Source of the DNA: Gammaproteobacteria bacterium
Lineage (GTDB): Bacteria; Pseudomonadota; Gammaproteobacteria; Pseudomonadales; Azotimanducaceae
Assembly (NCBI GenBank): GCA_026705345.1
Contig: JAPPAV010000137.1
Span: 1-64,000 of the forward strand
Reading direction: 5' to 3'
DNA: 64,000 bases
Shown: piece after piece, positions 56,353 through 64,000 of the stretch
Layout of the letters: every line of letters starts with the position of its first letter
Numbering within the stretch: the first letter of the stretch is position 1
Made by a program: the position numbers and the translations under genes
Notes under the pieces: model-generated
The model's input: only the letters and a program-made list of their open reading frames with translations
What the model was told of the DNA's origin: nothing
Databases searched by the model: none

Positions 56353-57348
56353 ATGGACCCATTGATTCGACGGGCAGGCGAGATGCTCGACCGGTACGGG
56401 GCAGCCATGGCGGCAGCCAGGGACTTGCTCGACGGGCGTTTCACCCGGGCCGTCGAACTGATCGCGGGCCTCGACTCGATTCTGATTGTCACGGGATTGG
56501 GCAAGAGCGGTCTGGTCGCCAACAAGGTGGCCGCGACCTTGACGAGCACCGGAACGCAGGCAGCGTTCGTGCATCCCGTGGAGGCACTGCACGGCGATCT
56601 GGGGATCGTGCGGCCTGGATCGGCATTGCTTGCGCTATCCAAGAGCGGCAGCAACGAAGAAACCATCGCTTTCGCCCGGCAGTTCAAGGCCGTGACCGGC
56701 GGTCAGGTCGTCTCGCTCACGGAACCCAACTCGAAACTCGCCGGCATCGCCGATATTGCCTTGGAGATACCGGCCTTGCCCGAGATCGACGAGTTCGACC
56801 TTGCGCCGACCACCAGCGCCGTCACGGCAATGGCCGTTTGCGACGTCCTGGCGATCCTCGTGCAACAGGCCAAGGGCCTGACCGAGCGCGACTTTGCTCG
56901 GTTCCACCCGAGTGGCAGGCTGGGGCGGCGGCTGCTCCTCTCCGTGGACGATGTCATGATCAAGGGGCAGGGGCTGCCGGTCATCGACACGTCCTCGCAC
57001 TTTCCCGATCTGCTTTTCGCCATTTCCTCCAAGGGCATTGGCATGACCACCGTGGTGGACCAAGACGGGGCGTATGTCGGTGTCGTGACGGATGCCGACA
57101 TCCGCAGGCTCCTGCTGCGTGGCGAACACGTCAATCGGCTGACGGTGGCCGAGTGTTTCGAACGCAGCCGTCGCGGCAGCGAAAGCTCGGCGCCGACGAA
57201 CGTGGACGGCTCGGCATCTGCCGATACCAAGGCCATCGAGTGCCTGCGCCAGATGCAGGCCAACCAGATTACCGAACTGGTCATCCTCGACGAGGAACGA
57301 CCCGTCGGAGTGGTCCGCCTCCAGGATCTGATCGCCGCCGGTCTCTAA
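56353..57348 (+). CDS. kdsD: D-arabinose 5-phosphate isomerase (KdsD/KpsF family)
   Basis: 331 aa from ATG 56353; the track ORF starts 66 nt earlier inside the sulfatase end. SIS domain at residues about 40-175 (LIVTGLGKSGLVANKVAATL, HPVEALHGDLG, ALSKSGSNEET, TTSAVTAMAVCD), the family motif HPSGRLGRRL at about 195, then two CBS domains (VVDQDGAYVGVVTDADIRRL and ITELVILDEERPVGVVRLQD). The enzyme makes arabinose 5-phosphate for Kdo and hence LPS. It is separated from the usual kdsC/lpt genes; a second, specialised copy is possible. Confidence 0.94.
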   Translation: MDPLIRRAGEMLDRYGAAMAAARDLLDGRFTRAVELIAGLDSILIVTGLGKSGLVANKVAATLTSTGTQAAFVHPVEALHGDLGIVRPGSALLALSKSGSNEETIAFARQFKAVTGGQVVSLTEPNSKLAGIADIALEIPALPEIDEFDLAPTTSAVTAMAVCDVLAILVQQAKGLTERDFARFHPSGRLGRRLLLSVDDVMIKGQGLPVIDTSSHFPDLLFAISSKGIGMTTVVDQDGAYVGVVTDADIRRLLLRGEHVNRLTVAECFERSRRGSESSAPTNVDGSASADTKAIECLRQMQANQITELVILDEERPVGVVRLQDLIAAGL

Positions 57349-57452
57349 CGCGGGTCGCCCGTAGATTCCCCGGCGTCACTCTCGTCGACCCGATCAGGTG
57401 GGCGTGATGGCGATCGTGGCGAATCGCCGTAATTTGCGTAAGACAAAGCCCG

Positions 57453-57472
57453 ACTCGGCCCACTGGCCGAGT
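57453..57472. terminator. Hairpin downstream of kdsD
   Basis: ACTCGGCC-CACT-GGCCGAGT is a perfect 8-bp stem with a 4-nt loop, about 105 nt after the kdsD stop and 52 nt before the next start codon. No T-run follows, so it may terminate kdsD or shape the leader of the small gene. Confidence 0.4.
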
Positions 57473-57524
57473 TAGACGGCATAGGGTCGTTGGCGCTAAT
57501 TCACGAACTTGATGGAGGTAAGCG

Positions 57525-57788
57525 ATGAAGAAGCAACTATTGGCTTTGGTGGCTGTGCTCGGGCTAGGCGGGTTCGCAAGCGCCGGTGCCGACGCAACCG
57601 GGAACGTCGATCCACAGGCCAACGTGATCCATTGGGCCACGGTGGTGTTCTGCGAGAGCGAGGTGGACGGCCGTCTGGTCGAGGAGGTCTGTGTGGGGGG
57701 CCATACGGGGTTCGTGGTGTGGGAGATGGTGGACGCGACCTTGAGCGCCGTGCCCGGATCGCCAGCGACAACGTTCCTTGCGCGATGA
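57525..57788 (+). CDS. Small secreted protein of unknown function
   Basis: 87 aa. A strong GGAGG lies six bases before ATG 57525. Signal peptide KKQLLALVAVLGLGGFASA with cleavage near AGA. The mature part is about 65 residues with two cysteines (VVFCESEVDG, EEVCVGG), possibly one disulfide. I recognise no family. A large GC-rich hairpin (57801-57836) follows directly. Confidence 0.7.
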   Translation: MKKQLLALVAVLGLGGFASAGADATGNVDPQANVIHWATVVFCESEVDGRLVEEVCVGGHTGFVVWEMVDATLSAVPGSPATTFLAR

Positions 57789-57800
57789 CCTAGCGCGATA

Positions 57801-57836
57801 CCCCGCGCGCTGGCGCGACAACGCGAGCGCGCGGGG
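57801..57836. terminator. Strong GC-rich hairpin between the small secreted gene and the spoIIM-like gene
   Basis: CCCCGCGCGCT, a 14-nt loop, then AGCGCGCGGGG gives a perfect 11-bp stem; the loop can pair further (CGCG-ACAA-CGCG). It lies 12 nt after the upstream stop and about 26 nt before the assumed GTG 57862. It may terminate the small gene or control access to the downstream start. Confidence 0.5.
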
Positions 57837-57861
57837 ACGGGCACTATCGAGTTCTACTGTC

Positions 57862-58467
57862 GTGTTGACGTCGACACCTGCAACGGAAAACTGGGTGGGC
57901 TGTTTCTTCGGCGCCGTGGTTCTCCTCGTGGTCGGCTTAGCAGCGGGGGTCGGTATCGCAGAATGGATAAGCGCCATGCCTGCCCAGTCGCCGCTGCCCG
58001 TTGGTGCGGACAGACCTCTTCTAGCGGCCGGCCCCGCCCGGCGCGTCGAAGAGCCCGTTGGGTGGGACCTCTTTGCGTTCATCCTGAGACGGAACATGAC
58101 CGTGTTTTTGATACTTCTCCTCGGCGTCGTGTCGGCCGGCCTTGTGACCATCGTGGTGCTCCTCGGGAACGGTCTCGCCGTCGGCCAGCTTATTGGCTTC
58201 GCCAGGGTGTCGGGCATGTCCCAGGTGGATGTCGCCTATCTTTTGTTGCCCCATGGGGTACTGGAACTGGGTGCGCTCTGCGTTGCCGGGGCCGTTGGTC
58301 TGCGAGGTATCCCGCTTGCGTTCGGAATTTCGGCCATCGAGCGTTCATCCTTTGCGGCACTTCGCCTCGGGACGGTGTTGGTCTTCGGTTTGGGTGCACT
58401 GGCTGGGGCCGCGGGCGTGGAAGCGTTCGTGACGGTGGGTATTGCCGAGTCGTTGAGGAGCAAGTGA
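57862..58467 (+). CDS. SpoIIM/stage II sporulation M-like membrane protein
   Basis: 201 aa from GTG 57862. The start is uncertain; the track start at 57778 overlaps the previous gene and the hairpin. Hydrophobic helices include WVGCFFGAVVLLVVGLAAGV, FLILLLGVVSAGLVTIVVLL and GTVLVFGLGALAGAAGVEAF. The SpoIIM family signatures NG near a helix end (LLGNGLAVG) and LLPHGVLELGALCVAGAVGL are present. In non-sporulating bacteria these proteins occur in small membrane-protein operons with no settled function. The stop overlaps the next start by one base (TGATG). Confidence 0.8.
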   Translation: MLTSTPATENWVGCFFGAVVLLVVGLAAGVGIAEWISAMPAQSPLPVGADRPLLAAGPARRVEEPVGWDLFAFILRRNMTVFLILLLGVVSAGLVTIVVLLGNGLAVGQLIGFARVSGMSQVDVAYLLLPHGVLELGALCVAGAVGLRGIPLAFGISAIERSSFAALRLGTVLVFGLGALAGAAGVEAFVTVGIAESLRSK

Positions 58468-59057
58468 TGAAATGGCTGGCGCGGCTGGCCAAGCTGGCGT
58501 TGCTGCCCGTCTTGGTTTGGCTCGCCGGGCTGGCGGCCTTTGCCCTTCTCGGGATCAACGGACTGTTCGCCGGCCCCAATCCGGTGTTCGTGATCGCGAG
58601 GGTGACCGCCTATGTGACCGTGGTCGTGGTGGCGACGGTGACGACAGCGTTCGTGGGTGTGTTCGGGTTGGCTTGCGGGGCGATGCTGAGCTGGCTCTGC
58701 GAATCCCTCGACCGTCGGCGGATCGTCGACACGATGAGTCGGTCGTTCTGGTCCCTGGCAGCGTATGTCTGGCTGGGTGTCGCTTCGTTGGTCTTGGATC
58801 CCCCGGTCGCATTGACCGCTTTCGAGATGTCCGAAGCCGACGCCTTGGAGGCTCGAGTCAGAGAAACCACGGCATTCGGGTGGATGGGTCGGCTCCGCTA
58901 CCTGGCTCTGCTGGGGTTCCTCGCGACGGCGGGCTGTTTACTGGCGCGGTATACGAGGCCACTGAATGCACTGCTCGCGGTCTCGTTTGCCTCGGCGGCC
59001 TTGGCGGCGCTGCTGACCGCGCTTGGACTGTTGGCTGGCCCGTCGGTGGGTCACTAG
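58467..59057 (+). CDS. Integral membrane protein, partner of the SpoIIM-like protein
   Basis: 196 aa from ATG 58467 with GAGGAG six bases upstream. About four to five hydrophobic segments (LALLPVLVWLAGLAAFALLG, VTAYVTVVVVATVTTAFVGV, LAAYVWLGVASLVLDPPVAL, AVSFASAALAALLTALGLLA). I do not recognise the family. Tight coupling to the SpoIIM-like gene suggests a common complex. Confidence 0.75.
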   Translation: MKWLARLAKLALLPVLVWLAGLAAFALLGINGLFAGPNPVFVIARVTAYVTVVVVATVTTAFVGVFGLACGAMLSWLCESLDRRRIVDTMSRSFWSLAAYVWLGVASLVLDPPVALTAFEMSEADALEARVRETTAFGWMGRLRYLALLGFLATAGCLLARYTRPLNALLAVSFASAALAALLTALGLLAGPSVGH

Positions 59058-59154
59058 GGCACAAACCCGCGTTCGGGGTGCGGCGTTTCTTTGCCGCGGC
59101 GGTTCGCCCGGGCCGTGGTTGCGAGGCAATGGAACAAGAGCGACCATCGTGGCG

Positions 59155-61050
59155 ATGACGACATGGCAAGTAGAGTCCCGCGGGGTCTACGCGGACGGCC
59201 GGTCTTTCGACGACTTCGGCGTCTTCGAGATCTTGGAAGGACGGATCCGCTACGCGGTCGATCCCACGGACCCCCGCAATGTCGGAATCGTCGATCTCGG
59301 GTACGCGCCCCGGGACGAGGATGGATACGTCCGGTTTAGCGGCGACTACACGATCGTCGCGCCCCGGGACCGGCCGGCACGGAAACTCTTGGTCGATGTG
59401 CCGAACCGAGGCCGGCGACTGGCGTTCTCCGCGCTGAATCGCGCGAGCCCTGCGGATCTCCTGGAGAATCCGTGTGCGTCGGGCGACGGTTTCCTGTTCA
59501 GGCGCGGCTTCGCACTCGCTTCGATCGGCTGGCAATGGGACGTGCCGGTTGGCCTCCGGTTGGACGCACCGGAAGTGCTGGAGAACGGCGAACCGGTCGA
59601 GGGCGATGTCGTCTGTCGGGTTCAACCGGGAAGCGACCGGCCGTTCGTTTCCTTTGGCCAGCTCGGTGAGGTCACCTATCCGCCGGCCGATCTCGACGAT
59701 CCCATGGCGCGGCTCTTCGTTCGCGACGACGACAATGCGCCGTTGGTCGAGATCGATCGACGCCGGTGGCGTTTCGCTCGTGATACCGAAGGCGTAGTCG
59801 AGCCGAGCAACCGGTTCATCCGCTTGGAGGCTGGTTTCGAGAAAGGTCGCATCTACACGCTCGTATACCGCGCACGTGGTGCCCGGGTAACGGGGTGCGG
59901 CTTGCTGGCCTTGCGCGATGCTGCCGAGAGCCTTCGGTCAGGCGAGGGTCCCTGTCCGACCGCCAGCCCGATGGTGTTGGCGTTCGGGGCGTCTCAGACC
60001 GGTCGAGTCCTGCGCCATTTGCTGCATCTTGGCCTCAATACCGGCTCGACGGGAAGCCAGGTCTTCGACGGCGTGCACGTGCACATCGCAGGCGGCCAAC
60101 GAGGCGACTTCAACCATCGTTTTGCCCAACCGTCCAGCGCCGGAGTCGCGGCGGCAGGGCAGCGCTTCCCGTTTTCGGGTACGGTCGGTCGCGATCCGGC
60201 GAGCGGTGTGTCCGGAGGCCTCTACGAAAACCTGGCGCACATGCCGAAGGTAGTCATCACGAACACCTCCTTCGAGTACTGGCGGGGTGATGCGGCGCTC
60301 ACCCACGTCTCCCCCGACGGCACCGCCGATCTGGATCCACATCCCTTGGAGCGCAACTATCTTTTCGCCGGCACGCACCACGTCAACGGAATCCTGCCGC
60401 CGACCAGTACCTTCGCGGTGACCGGCGAGAAGGCCCGCTACACCTTCAACGTCGTCGACCACTCGTCCTTGGTGCGTGCCGCTTTCGCCAACCTCGACGC
60501 GTGGGTCGCACAGGGCAGGGCGCCACCCGACTCGAGGGTGCCGACCCTCGGCGAGGCCACTCTTGTCGAGCGCCGTGTGGTACTCGGCAAGTTCGCCGCA
60601 GTCGAGGGCTTCGAGGGACTCGATCCAGACCGTTTGGGGGGTCTCGCCGCTCTTGACCTCGGTGACCGGGCGGACGACGGGGTTTGCGCATTCCCCGCCG
60701 TCGAGGGCTTTCGCTACGCGCGCCTGGTCTCCGATGTGGACGACACGTTGAACGAACTGGCCGGTGTTCGTCTGCCGGAGGTTGTGCTCCCGATCGGATG
60801 CCACACGGGGTGGAATCCTCGCCATCCCGACCACGGGGCATCGGAACTGCCGGCCATGTTCGTGGGTTTCAGTCTCTTCGGCGGCGAACTGGCAGCCCGT
60901 GAAGAGGTGGAGCGTCGGGCCCGGAAGTGTGTACGCGGCCTTGTTGGGGCCAGGTTCATCCTGGCCGAGGATGCCGAACGCGTCGTGGCCCGATCCCTTC
61001 GTGTCTTTGACACGGCGCGGGAGCTCGGCGTGACGGACAGCGACAGCTGA
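59155..61050 (+). CDS. Alpha/beta-hydrolase domain protein (PF20091-like)
   Basis: 631 aa from ATG 59155; GTG 59149 is equally possible. The first roughly 250 residues are beta-rich (FGVFEILEGRIRYAVDPTDP, GYVRFSGDYTIVAPRDRPAR). A hydrolase region follows with a nucleophile-elbow-like GASQTGR (MVLAFGASQTGRVLRHLLHL), later HVHIAGGQRGDFNHRFAQPS and KVVITNTSFEYWRGDAALTH. The arrangement matches the large hydrolase-domain proteins of this group, whose substrates are mostly unknown. No signal peptide was seen. The stop overlaps the glycosyltransferase start by one base. Confidence 0.8.
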   Translation: MTTWQVESRGVYADGRSFDDFGVFEILEGRIRYAVDPTDPRNVGIVDLGYAPRDEDGYVRFSGDYTIVAPRDRPARKLLVDVPNRGRRLAFSALNRASPADLLENPCASGDGFLFRRGFALASIGWQWDVPVGLRLDAPEVLENGEPVEGDVVCRVQPGSDRPFVSFGQLGEVTYPPADLDDPMARLFVRDDDNAPLVEIDRRRWRFARDTEGVVEPSNRFIRLEAGFEKGRIYTLVYRARGARVTGCGLLALRDAAESLRSGEGPCPTASPMVLAFGASQTGRVLRHLLHLGLNTGSTGSQVFDGVHVHIAGGQRGDFNHRFAQPSSAGVAAAGQRFPFSGTVGRDPASGVSGGLYENLAHMPKVVITNTSFEYWRGDAALTHVSPDGTADLDPHPLERNYLFAGTHHVNGILPPTSTFAVTGEKARYTFNVVDHSSLVRAAFANLDAWVAQGRAPPDSRVPTLGEATLVERRVVLGKFAAVEGFEGLDPDRLGGLAALDLGDRADDGVCAFPAVEGFRYARLVSDVDDTLNELAGVRLPEVVLPIGCHTGWNPRHPDHGASELPAMFVGFSLFGGELAAREEVERRARKCVRGLVGARFILAEDAERVVARSLRVFDTARELGVTDSDS

Positions 61051-61715
61051 TGGCGCGAAGCGATATCAGCGTCGTTGTTCCGGTGTTGAACGATGCGGTG
61101 CATTTGCGTCGCTTGATCGACGATCTTCACGACACGGACGTCGAGATCGTCGTGGTGGATGGCGGTAGCGACGACGACAGCATGTCCGTGGCCAAGGGCG
61201 CTAGGGTCGTAACGGCACCTAGGGGCCGAGGGACCCAGATGGCGGCTGGGGCCGGGATCGCGAATGGCGAGTGGCTCTGGTTTATGCACGCGGACACGCG
61301 GTTGTCGCAGCGGGTGGTGCCGGCGTTGGTGGATCGGTTGGAAAAGCCGCGGTGGGGATTCTTCAGCGTCCGGTTGGATGGCGAGTCCTGGCCCTACCGG
61401 ATGATCGAGAAGACGATGTCCTGGCGCGCGGCCGCCTCGGGCATTGCGACCGGCGACCAGGGGATATTCGTGCATCGGGAGCTTCTCGACGCGGTGGGTG
61501 GCATTCCCAGGCAGCCTCTGCTGGAGGATGTGGAACTGTGCCGTCGATTGCGGCGGCTGGCGAAGCCGATCGTGGTGCCGGAACCCTTGCTCGCATCCTC
61601 GCGTCGTTGGGAGCGCGACGGCATTGCGCGGACGATCCTCGTCATGTGGTGGTTGCGGTTCCGCTACTTCGCGGGGGCGAATCCGGAGTCGTTGGCCAAG
61701 GCGTACTACGGATGA
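61050..61715 (+). CDS. Family 2 glycosyltransferase, TIGR04283 type
   Basis: 221 aa. GT-A fold motifs are present: SVVVPVLNDAVHLRRLIDDL, EIVVVDGGSDDDS, the GRGTQMAAGAGIANGEWL segment and LWFMHADTRL (DxD-like). GDQGIFVHRELLDAVGGIP and LLEDVELCRRLRR complete the acceptor side. This family is regularly found beside the TIGR04282 type, as here (four-base ATGA overlap), and is often annotated as arsenosugar biosynthesis. No ArsM or ArsS gene is in the window, so that name is not supported here. Confidence 0.9.
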   Translation: MARSDISVVVPVLNDAVHLRRLIDDLHDTDVEIVVVDGGSDDDSMSVAKGARVVTAPRGRGTQMAAGAGIANGEWLWFMHADTRLSQRVVPALVDRLEKPRWGFFSVRLDGESWPYRMIEKTMSWRAAASGIATGDQGIFVHRELLDAVGGIPRQPLLEDVELCRRLRRLAKPIVVPEPLLASSRRWERDGIARTILVMWWLRFRYFAGANPESLAKAYYG

Positions 61716-62350
61716 GTCGCACGCTAGATCGTCCTCGGGTCGCGATCTTTGCGCGTGTGCCCACGCACGGCCGGGTGAAGACGCGCTTGGCAGCCGGTGT
61801 TGGCGACGCCGCCGCCTTGAGGATCTACGAAGCGCTCCTCGCATCGACGCTTCGGGAACTGGCCCCGGGCAGGGGAACCTTCGAGCCGGAGATCTGGGTC
61901 GACGGAGACCTCGACGCGTTCGCGGGATGGCAGCGCCGCAATGCTGCGACCGGCCAGCGCGAACTCCATTTCCCCCTGATCGCGCAGTGCGAAGGTGACC
62001 TGGGCGAACGCATGGCCTGGGCATTCGACCAGGGCGTCCATGTTCTCGTCGGTACCGACATCCCCGAGATGACGGCAAGCTACGTCGAAGAGGCCGCCGC
62101 CGCTCTACGGGTCGCCGACCTGGTCCTGGGTCCGACCGAAGACGGCGGCTACTGCCTAATTGGGATGAACTCGCCGCGGCCCGAACTGTTCCAAGGTGTT
62201 CCGTGGGGGACCGCCGATGTGCTGGCGTCGACGCTGCATGCGGCGAACACCCTGCGTGTGGAATTGCTCGACGCGATGTGGGATGTGGACGACCCCGAGG
62301 ACCTCGCACGCTGGCAATCGGCCGAGGTGCAAACCCCAACGGACCCGTAA
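61712..62350 (+). CDS. Glycosyltransferase, TIGR04282 (DUF2064) type
   Basis: 212 aa from ATG 61712. Nucleotidyltransferase-like GT-A motifs: VAIFARVPTHGRVKTRLAAG at the N-terminus, GDLGERMAWAFDQG, VLVGTDIPEMTASYVEEAAA and LVLGPTEDGGYCLIGMN. The KTRLA and GTDxP patterns are diagnostic of the family. It is translationally coupled to the TIGR04283-type enzyme upstream; the two probably act on the same unidentified acceptor. It is convergent with the small minus-strand gene, with only 25 nt between stops. Confidence 0.9.
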   Translation: MSRTLDRPRVAIFARVPTHGRVKTRLAAGVGDAAALRIYEALLASTLRELAPGRGTFEPEIWVDGDLDAFAGWQRRNAATGQRELHFPLIAQCEGDLGERMAWAFDQGVHVLVGTDIPEMTASYVEEAAAALRVADLVLGPTEDGGYCLIGMNSPRPELFQGVPWGTADVLASTLHAANTLRVELLDAMWDVDDPEDLARWQSAEVQTPTDP

Positions 62351-62375
62351 GGTGCGCCGTCGCCTGCGATGGTTG

Positions 62376-62570
62376 TTAGGTCGCGCGAATCGCGGTTCGC
62401 CGCTTGCGCGAGATGACGATGTTCTTGCTACGCCCCATCTTGTCCTGGCCGCTGACGCCCATGGGGATGACTTGGATCTTCTTGCCCGAGGCGAGGAACG
62501 CCTGGAGGTCCTTCTCTATGGTCTTTCGCATTTCAAGATTGTTCTGGTTCAGCTTTTGAGCGCGGCTCAA
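62376..62570 (-). CDS. Small basic protein of unknown function
   Basis: 64 aa. It starts with TTG 62570, supported by GAGGAGG six bases upstream. Pattern: a short helix (MRKTIEKDLQAFLASGKKIQ), then VIPMGVSGQDKMGRSKN, then a basic tail (VISRKRRTAIRAT). The FLASGKKIQ segment is reminiscent of small RNA-polymerase- or nucleic-acid-associated proteins of gammaproteobacteria, but I cannot assign a family. Low risk of being a shadow because of the ribosome-binding site and composition. Confidence 0.6.
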   Translation of the reverse strand: MSRAQKLNQNNLEMRKTIEKDLQAFLASGKKIQVIPMGVSGQDKMGRSKNIVISRKRRTAIRAT

Positions 62571-62830
62571 AACGTCCTCCTCAAGTAACAGTGCCGCGTC
62601 GAGCCCTAGGCGCGTCGTTCGGCGATCACCGAACCGAGGGTCACTGCGCCTAAGGCCGTGTCGAACCCGGTCCTTCTCCCAAGCCGGCCAATATAGCAGC
62701 CGTTGCGCATGATTTCACGTCCGAATAGTGACAATTGGATATAAGACGGGGCCGCTTGGCCCGCGACCGTAATGCCCCAAAGCCAGGGCCGGCCGCGTCC
62801 GAAGAACGAGGGTCGCCCGACGGGCCTCGG

Positions 62831-63250
62831 CTAGGCGTGTTCCAGGGCGATGCGCCGAATCTTGGCGACCATCGCCCGGAGTCCGTTGCCTCGGGTCGGA
62901 CTCAGGTGCCCGATGAGATCCAACTCGTCGAACAAGCCCTCGATATCGAAGTCGAGGATCTGGCGTGGTCGACGATCGTCGTAGGCGGCGAGCACGATCG
63001 CGATAAGGCCGCGCACGATGTGGGCATCGCTGTCGATGGCCAGATGCACCTTGTCGCCGTCGAAATGCGGCACTAGCCAGACCTGGCTTTGACAGCCGCG
63101 CACCAGGTTGTGCTCGGTGCGTTCCGCGTCGGGCAACGGCACGAGTGCCTTGCCGATGTCGATGAGGAAGGCGTACTTGTCCTGCCAGGCGTCGAAGAAG
63201 CCGAAGGTCGAGCGGATGTCCTCGAGGCAAGGCACCGCGGCAGCGGGCAT
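62831..63250 (-). CDS. sufE: SufE cysteine-desulfurase activator
   Basis: 139 aa from ATG 63250, overlapping the sufT stop by one base (TAATG). SufE fold signatures: DIRSTFGFFDAWQDKYAFLI, NLVRGCQSQVWLV with the sulfur-accepting Cys 53, and FDELDLIGHLSPTRGNGL. It takes sulfane sulfur from SufS and passes it to the SufBCD scaffold in Fe-S cluster assembly. The longer track ORF is a frame overrun. Confidence 0.94.
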   Translation of the reverse strand: MPAAAVPCLEDIRSTFGFFDAWQDKYAFLIDIGKALVPLPDAERTEHNLVRGCQSQVWLVPHFDGDKVHLAIDSDAHIVRGLIAIVLAAYDDRRPRQILDFDIEGLFDELDLIGHLSPTRGNGLRAMVAKIRRIALEHA

Positions 63251-63774
63251 TAGAAGAGTCCGAGTTCGAGCTGCGCCTCGTCGGTCATCATCTCCCGGCC
63301 CCACGGTGGATCGAACACGAGATTGACATTCACGGCCTGGACGAACGGGACCTTGCCGACGCGGCGCTCGACGTCGGCGACGAGCACCGGCCCCATGCCA
63401 CAGCCCGGCGAGGTGAGGGTCATGTCGATTCCGACCGTCTTGTCGTCGACCGAGCAGCCGTAGATCAGGCCAAGGTCGACGATGTTGACCGGGATCTCGG
63501 GGTCGTGGACGGTGCGCAGCGCCTGCCACACCTGGGCGCTCGACACGGTGCCATCGGCCGGTGGCGGCAGATCGAGGATCTCGGGTTCCAAGCCGAGGGC
63601 GTCGACGTCCTCCGGTTCAATCCGCGCCATGTTGCCGTTGTAGACGATGGTGCATGCGCCGCCCAGGGTTTGGGTCAGCGTCACGAATGCGCCCTCGGGT
63701 ACTACAAGGGGTGTTCCCGTCGGCACCAGTCGGGCTTCGACGGTCCGGGCTACCGGGATAACGCGGCGTTCCAT
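63250..63774 (-). CDS. sufT: SufT (DUF59/MIP18-type Fe-S assembly factor)
   Basis: 174 aa from ATG 63774; the track start at 63846 lies inside the sufA end. The N-terminal region has MERRVIPVARTVEARLVPTG. The MIP18/DUF59 domain has DPEIPVNIVDLGLIYG (91-106) and SPGCGMG (122-128), ending in PWGREMMTDEAQLELGLF. SufT acts in Fe-S cluster maturation within suf operons. It lies between the A-type carrier and sufE, 13 nt after the former. Confidence 0.93.
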   Translation of the reverse strand: MERRVIPVARTVEARLVPTGTPLVVPEGAFVTLTQTLGGACTIVYNGNMARIEPEDVDALGLEPEILDLPPPADGTVSSAQVWQALRTVHDPEIPVNIVDLGLIYGCSVDDKTVGIDMTLTSPGCGMGPVLVADVERRVGKVPFVQAVNVNLVFDPPWGREMMTDEAQLELGLF

Positions 63775-63787
63775 CTGACGACGCTTC

Positions 63788-64000
63788 TCACGTGTCCGGG
63801 TCAGTAACCGAGAAACTCTCCCCGCAGCCGCACTCCGCCGTGGCATTGGGATTCTTGAACGTGAGCGCCGAGTTCAAGCCCTCGGTGACGTAGTCGATGA
63901 CCGTGCCGCGTACGAGTTCCCAGTCCGTGTCGTTTACCACCACGGTCACGTCGTCGAAGCGAAAGGACCGACCCTCGAGCAAGTCGCCATCCAGGTAGGA
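63788..64000 (-). CDS. sufA: A-type Fe-S carrier (SufA/IscA/ErpA family), C-terminal part (truncated by window edge)
   Basis: The visible roughly 70 residues carry SYLDGDLLEG, DTDWELVRGTVIDYVTEGLN and the C-terminal ECGCGESF with two of the three cluster-binding cysteines. The third, upstream Cys and the start lie beyond the right edge. It is the first of three co-directional genes with sufT and sufE, as in suf operons. SufA versus ErpA cannot be decided from this fragment. Confidence 0.88.
   Translation of the reverse strand, partial: SYLDGDLLEGRSFRFDDVTVVVNDTDWELVRGTVIDYVTEGLNSALTFKNPNATAECGCGESFSVTDPDT

Noticed and set aside
61050-62350. Arsenosugar biosynthesis locus
   Set aside because: The two glycosyltransferase families often carry that name, but no arsM, arsS or ars regulator is in the window.
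1-64000. tRNA, rRNA, riboswitch, integrase or transposase genes
   Set aside because: None recognised by eye on either strand; a covariance-model search would be needed to exclude small RNAs.

Overview
The window is a GC-rich chromosomal segment from a Gram-negative bacterium, most likely an uncultured gammaproteobacterium. The evidence is TonB-dependent receptors (TBDRs), a Vibrio-type TonB2/TtpC energy-transducing cluster, RND pumps with periplasmic adaptors, KdsD for LPS Kdo synthesis, and a Suf-type SufA/SufT/SufE group. No rRNA, tRNA, CRISPR array, transposase or phage gene was found. Two apparent gene breaks (an 11-nt homopolymer in tonB and an in-frame TAG in the left-edge receptor) may be biological or may be sequencing/assembly errors.

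Region 1 (1-19.5 kb) is one minus-strand block for outer-membrane uptake. It runs: ECF sigma factor, FecR-type anti-sigma, a 1,103-aa STN-domain TonB receptor, DUF3450 protein, TtpC-like long ExbB, ExbB2, two consecutive ExbD proteins, TonB (frameshifted), a TPR protein and a giant 2,178-aa exported TPR protein. The gene order from DUF3450 to the first TPR protein matches the Vibrio TonB2 cluster. A composite repeat of REP-like hairpins occurs in opposite orientations on the two sides of the tonB-exbD-exbD-exbB-ttpC core. A lipoprotein of unknown function follows the sigma gene.

Region 2 (20-33.5 kb) is a surface-protein island. It has two large plus-strand proteins (2,415 and 1,039 aa) built of Calx-beta, FN3 and cadherin-like modules. 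Both end in the same linker motif and a C-terminal barrel-like domain. A LuxR-type regulator and the frameshifted remnant of a third secreted beta-sandwich protein follow.

Region 3 (33.7-40.7 kb) is a MacAB-like ABC system. It comprises one ATPase, one membrane-fusion protein and two paralogous FtsX/MacB permeases on opposite strands. The identical inverted repeat ATGCTA-N6-TAGCAT lies upstream of both transcription units and probably makes them one regulon.

Region 4 (40.8-57.4 kb) has a TPR lipoprotein, a thioredoxin-fold-like protein without a CXXC, and two back-to-back adaptor/RND pump pairs. The second RND pump (1,523 aa) carries a C-terminal cytosolic extension of about 440 aa that reads as a degenerate GlnE (glutamine synthetase adenylyltransferase) N-terminal half lacking the catalytic aspartates. 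I regard this as the most unusual feature of the window. It is followed by HisN-type phosphatase, sulfatase and KdsD genes.

Region 5 (57.5-64 kb) holds a small secreted protein, a SpoIIM-type membrane protein with a membrane partner, an alpha/beta-hydrolase, a pair of TIGR04283/TIGR04282-type glycosyltransferases, a small basic protein, and sufE-sufT-sufA (the last cut by the window edge).
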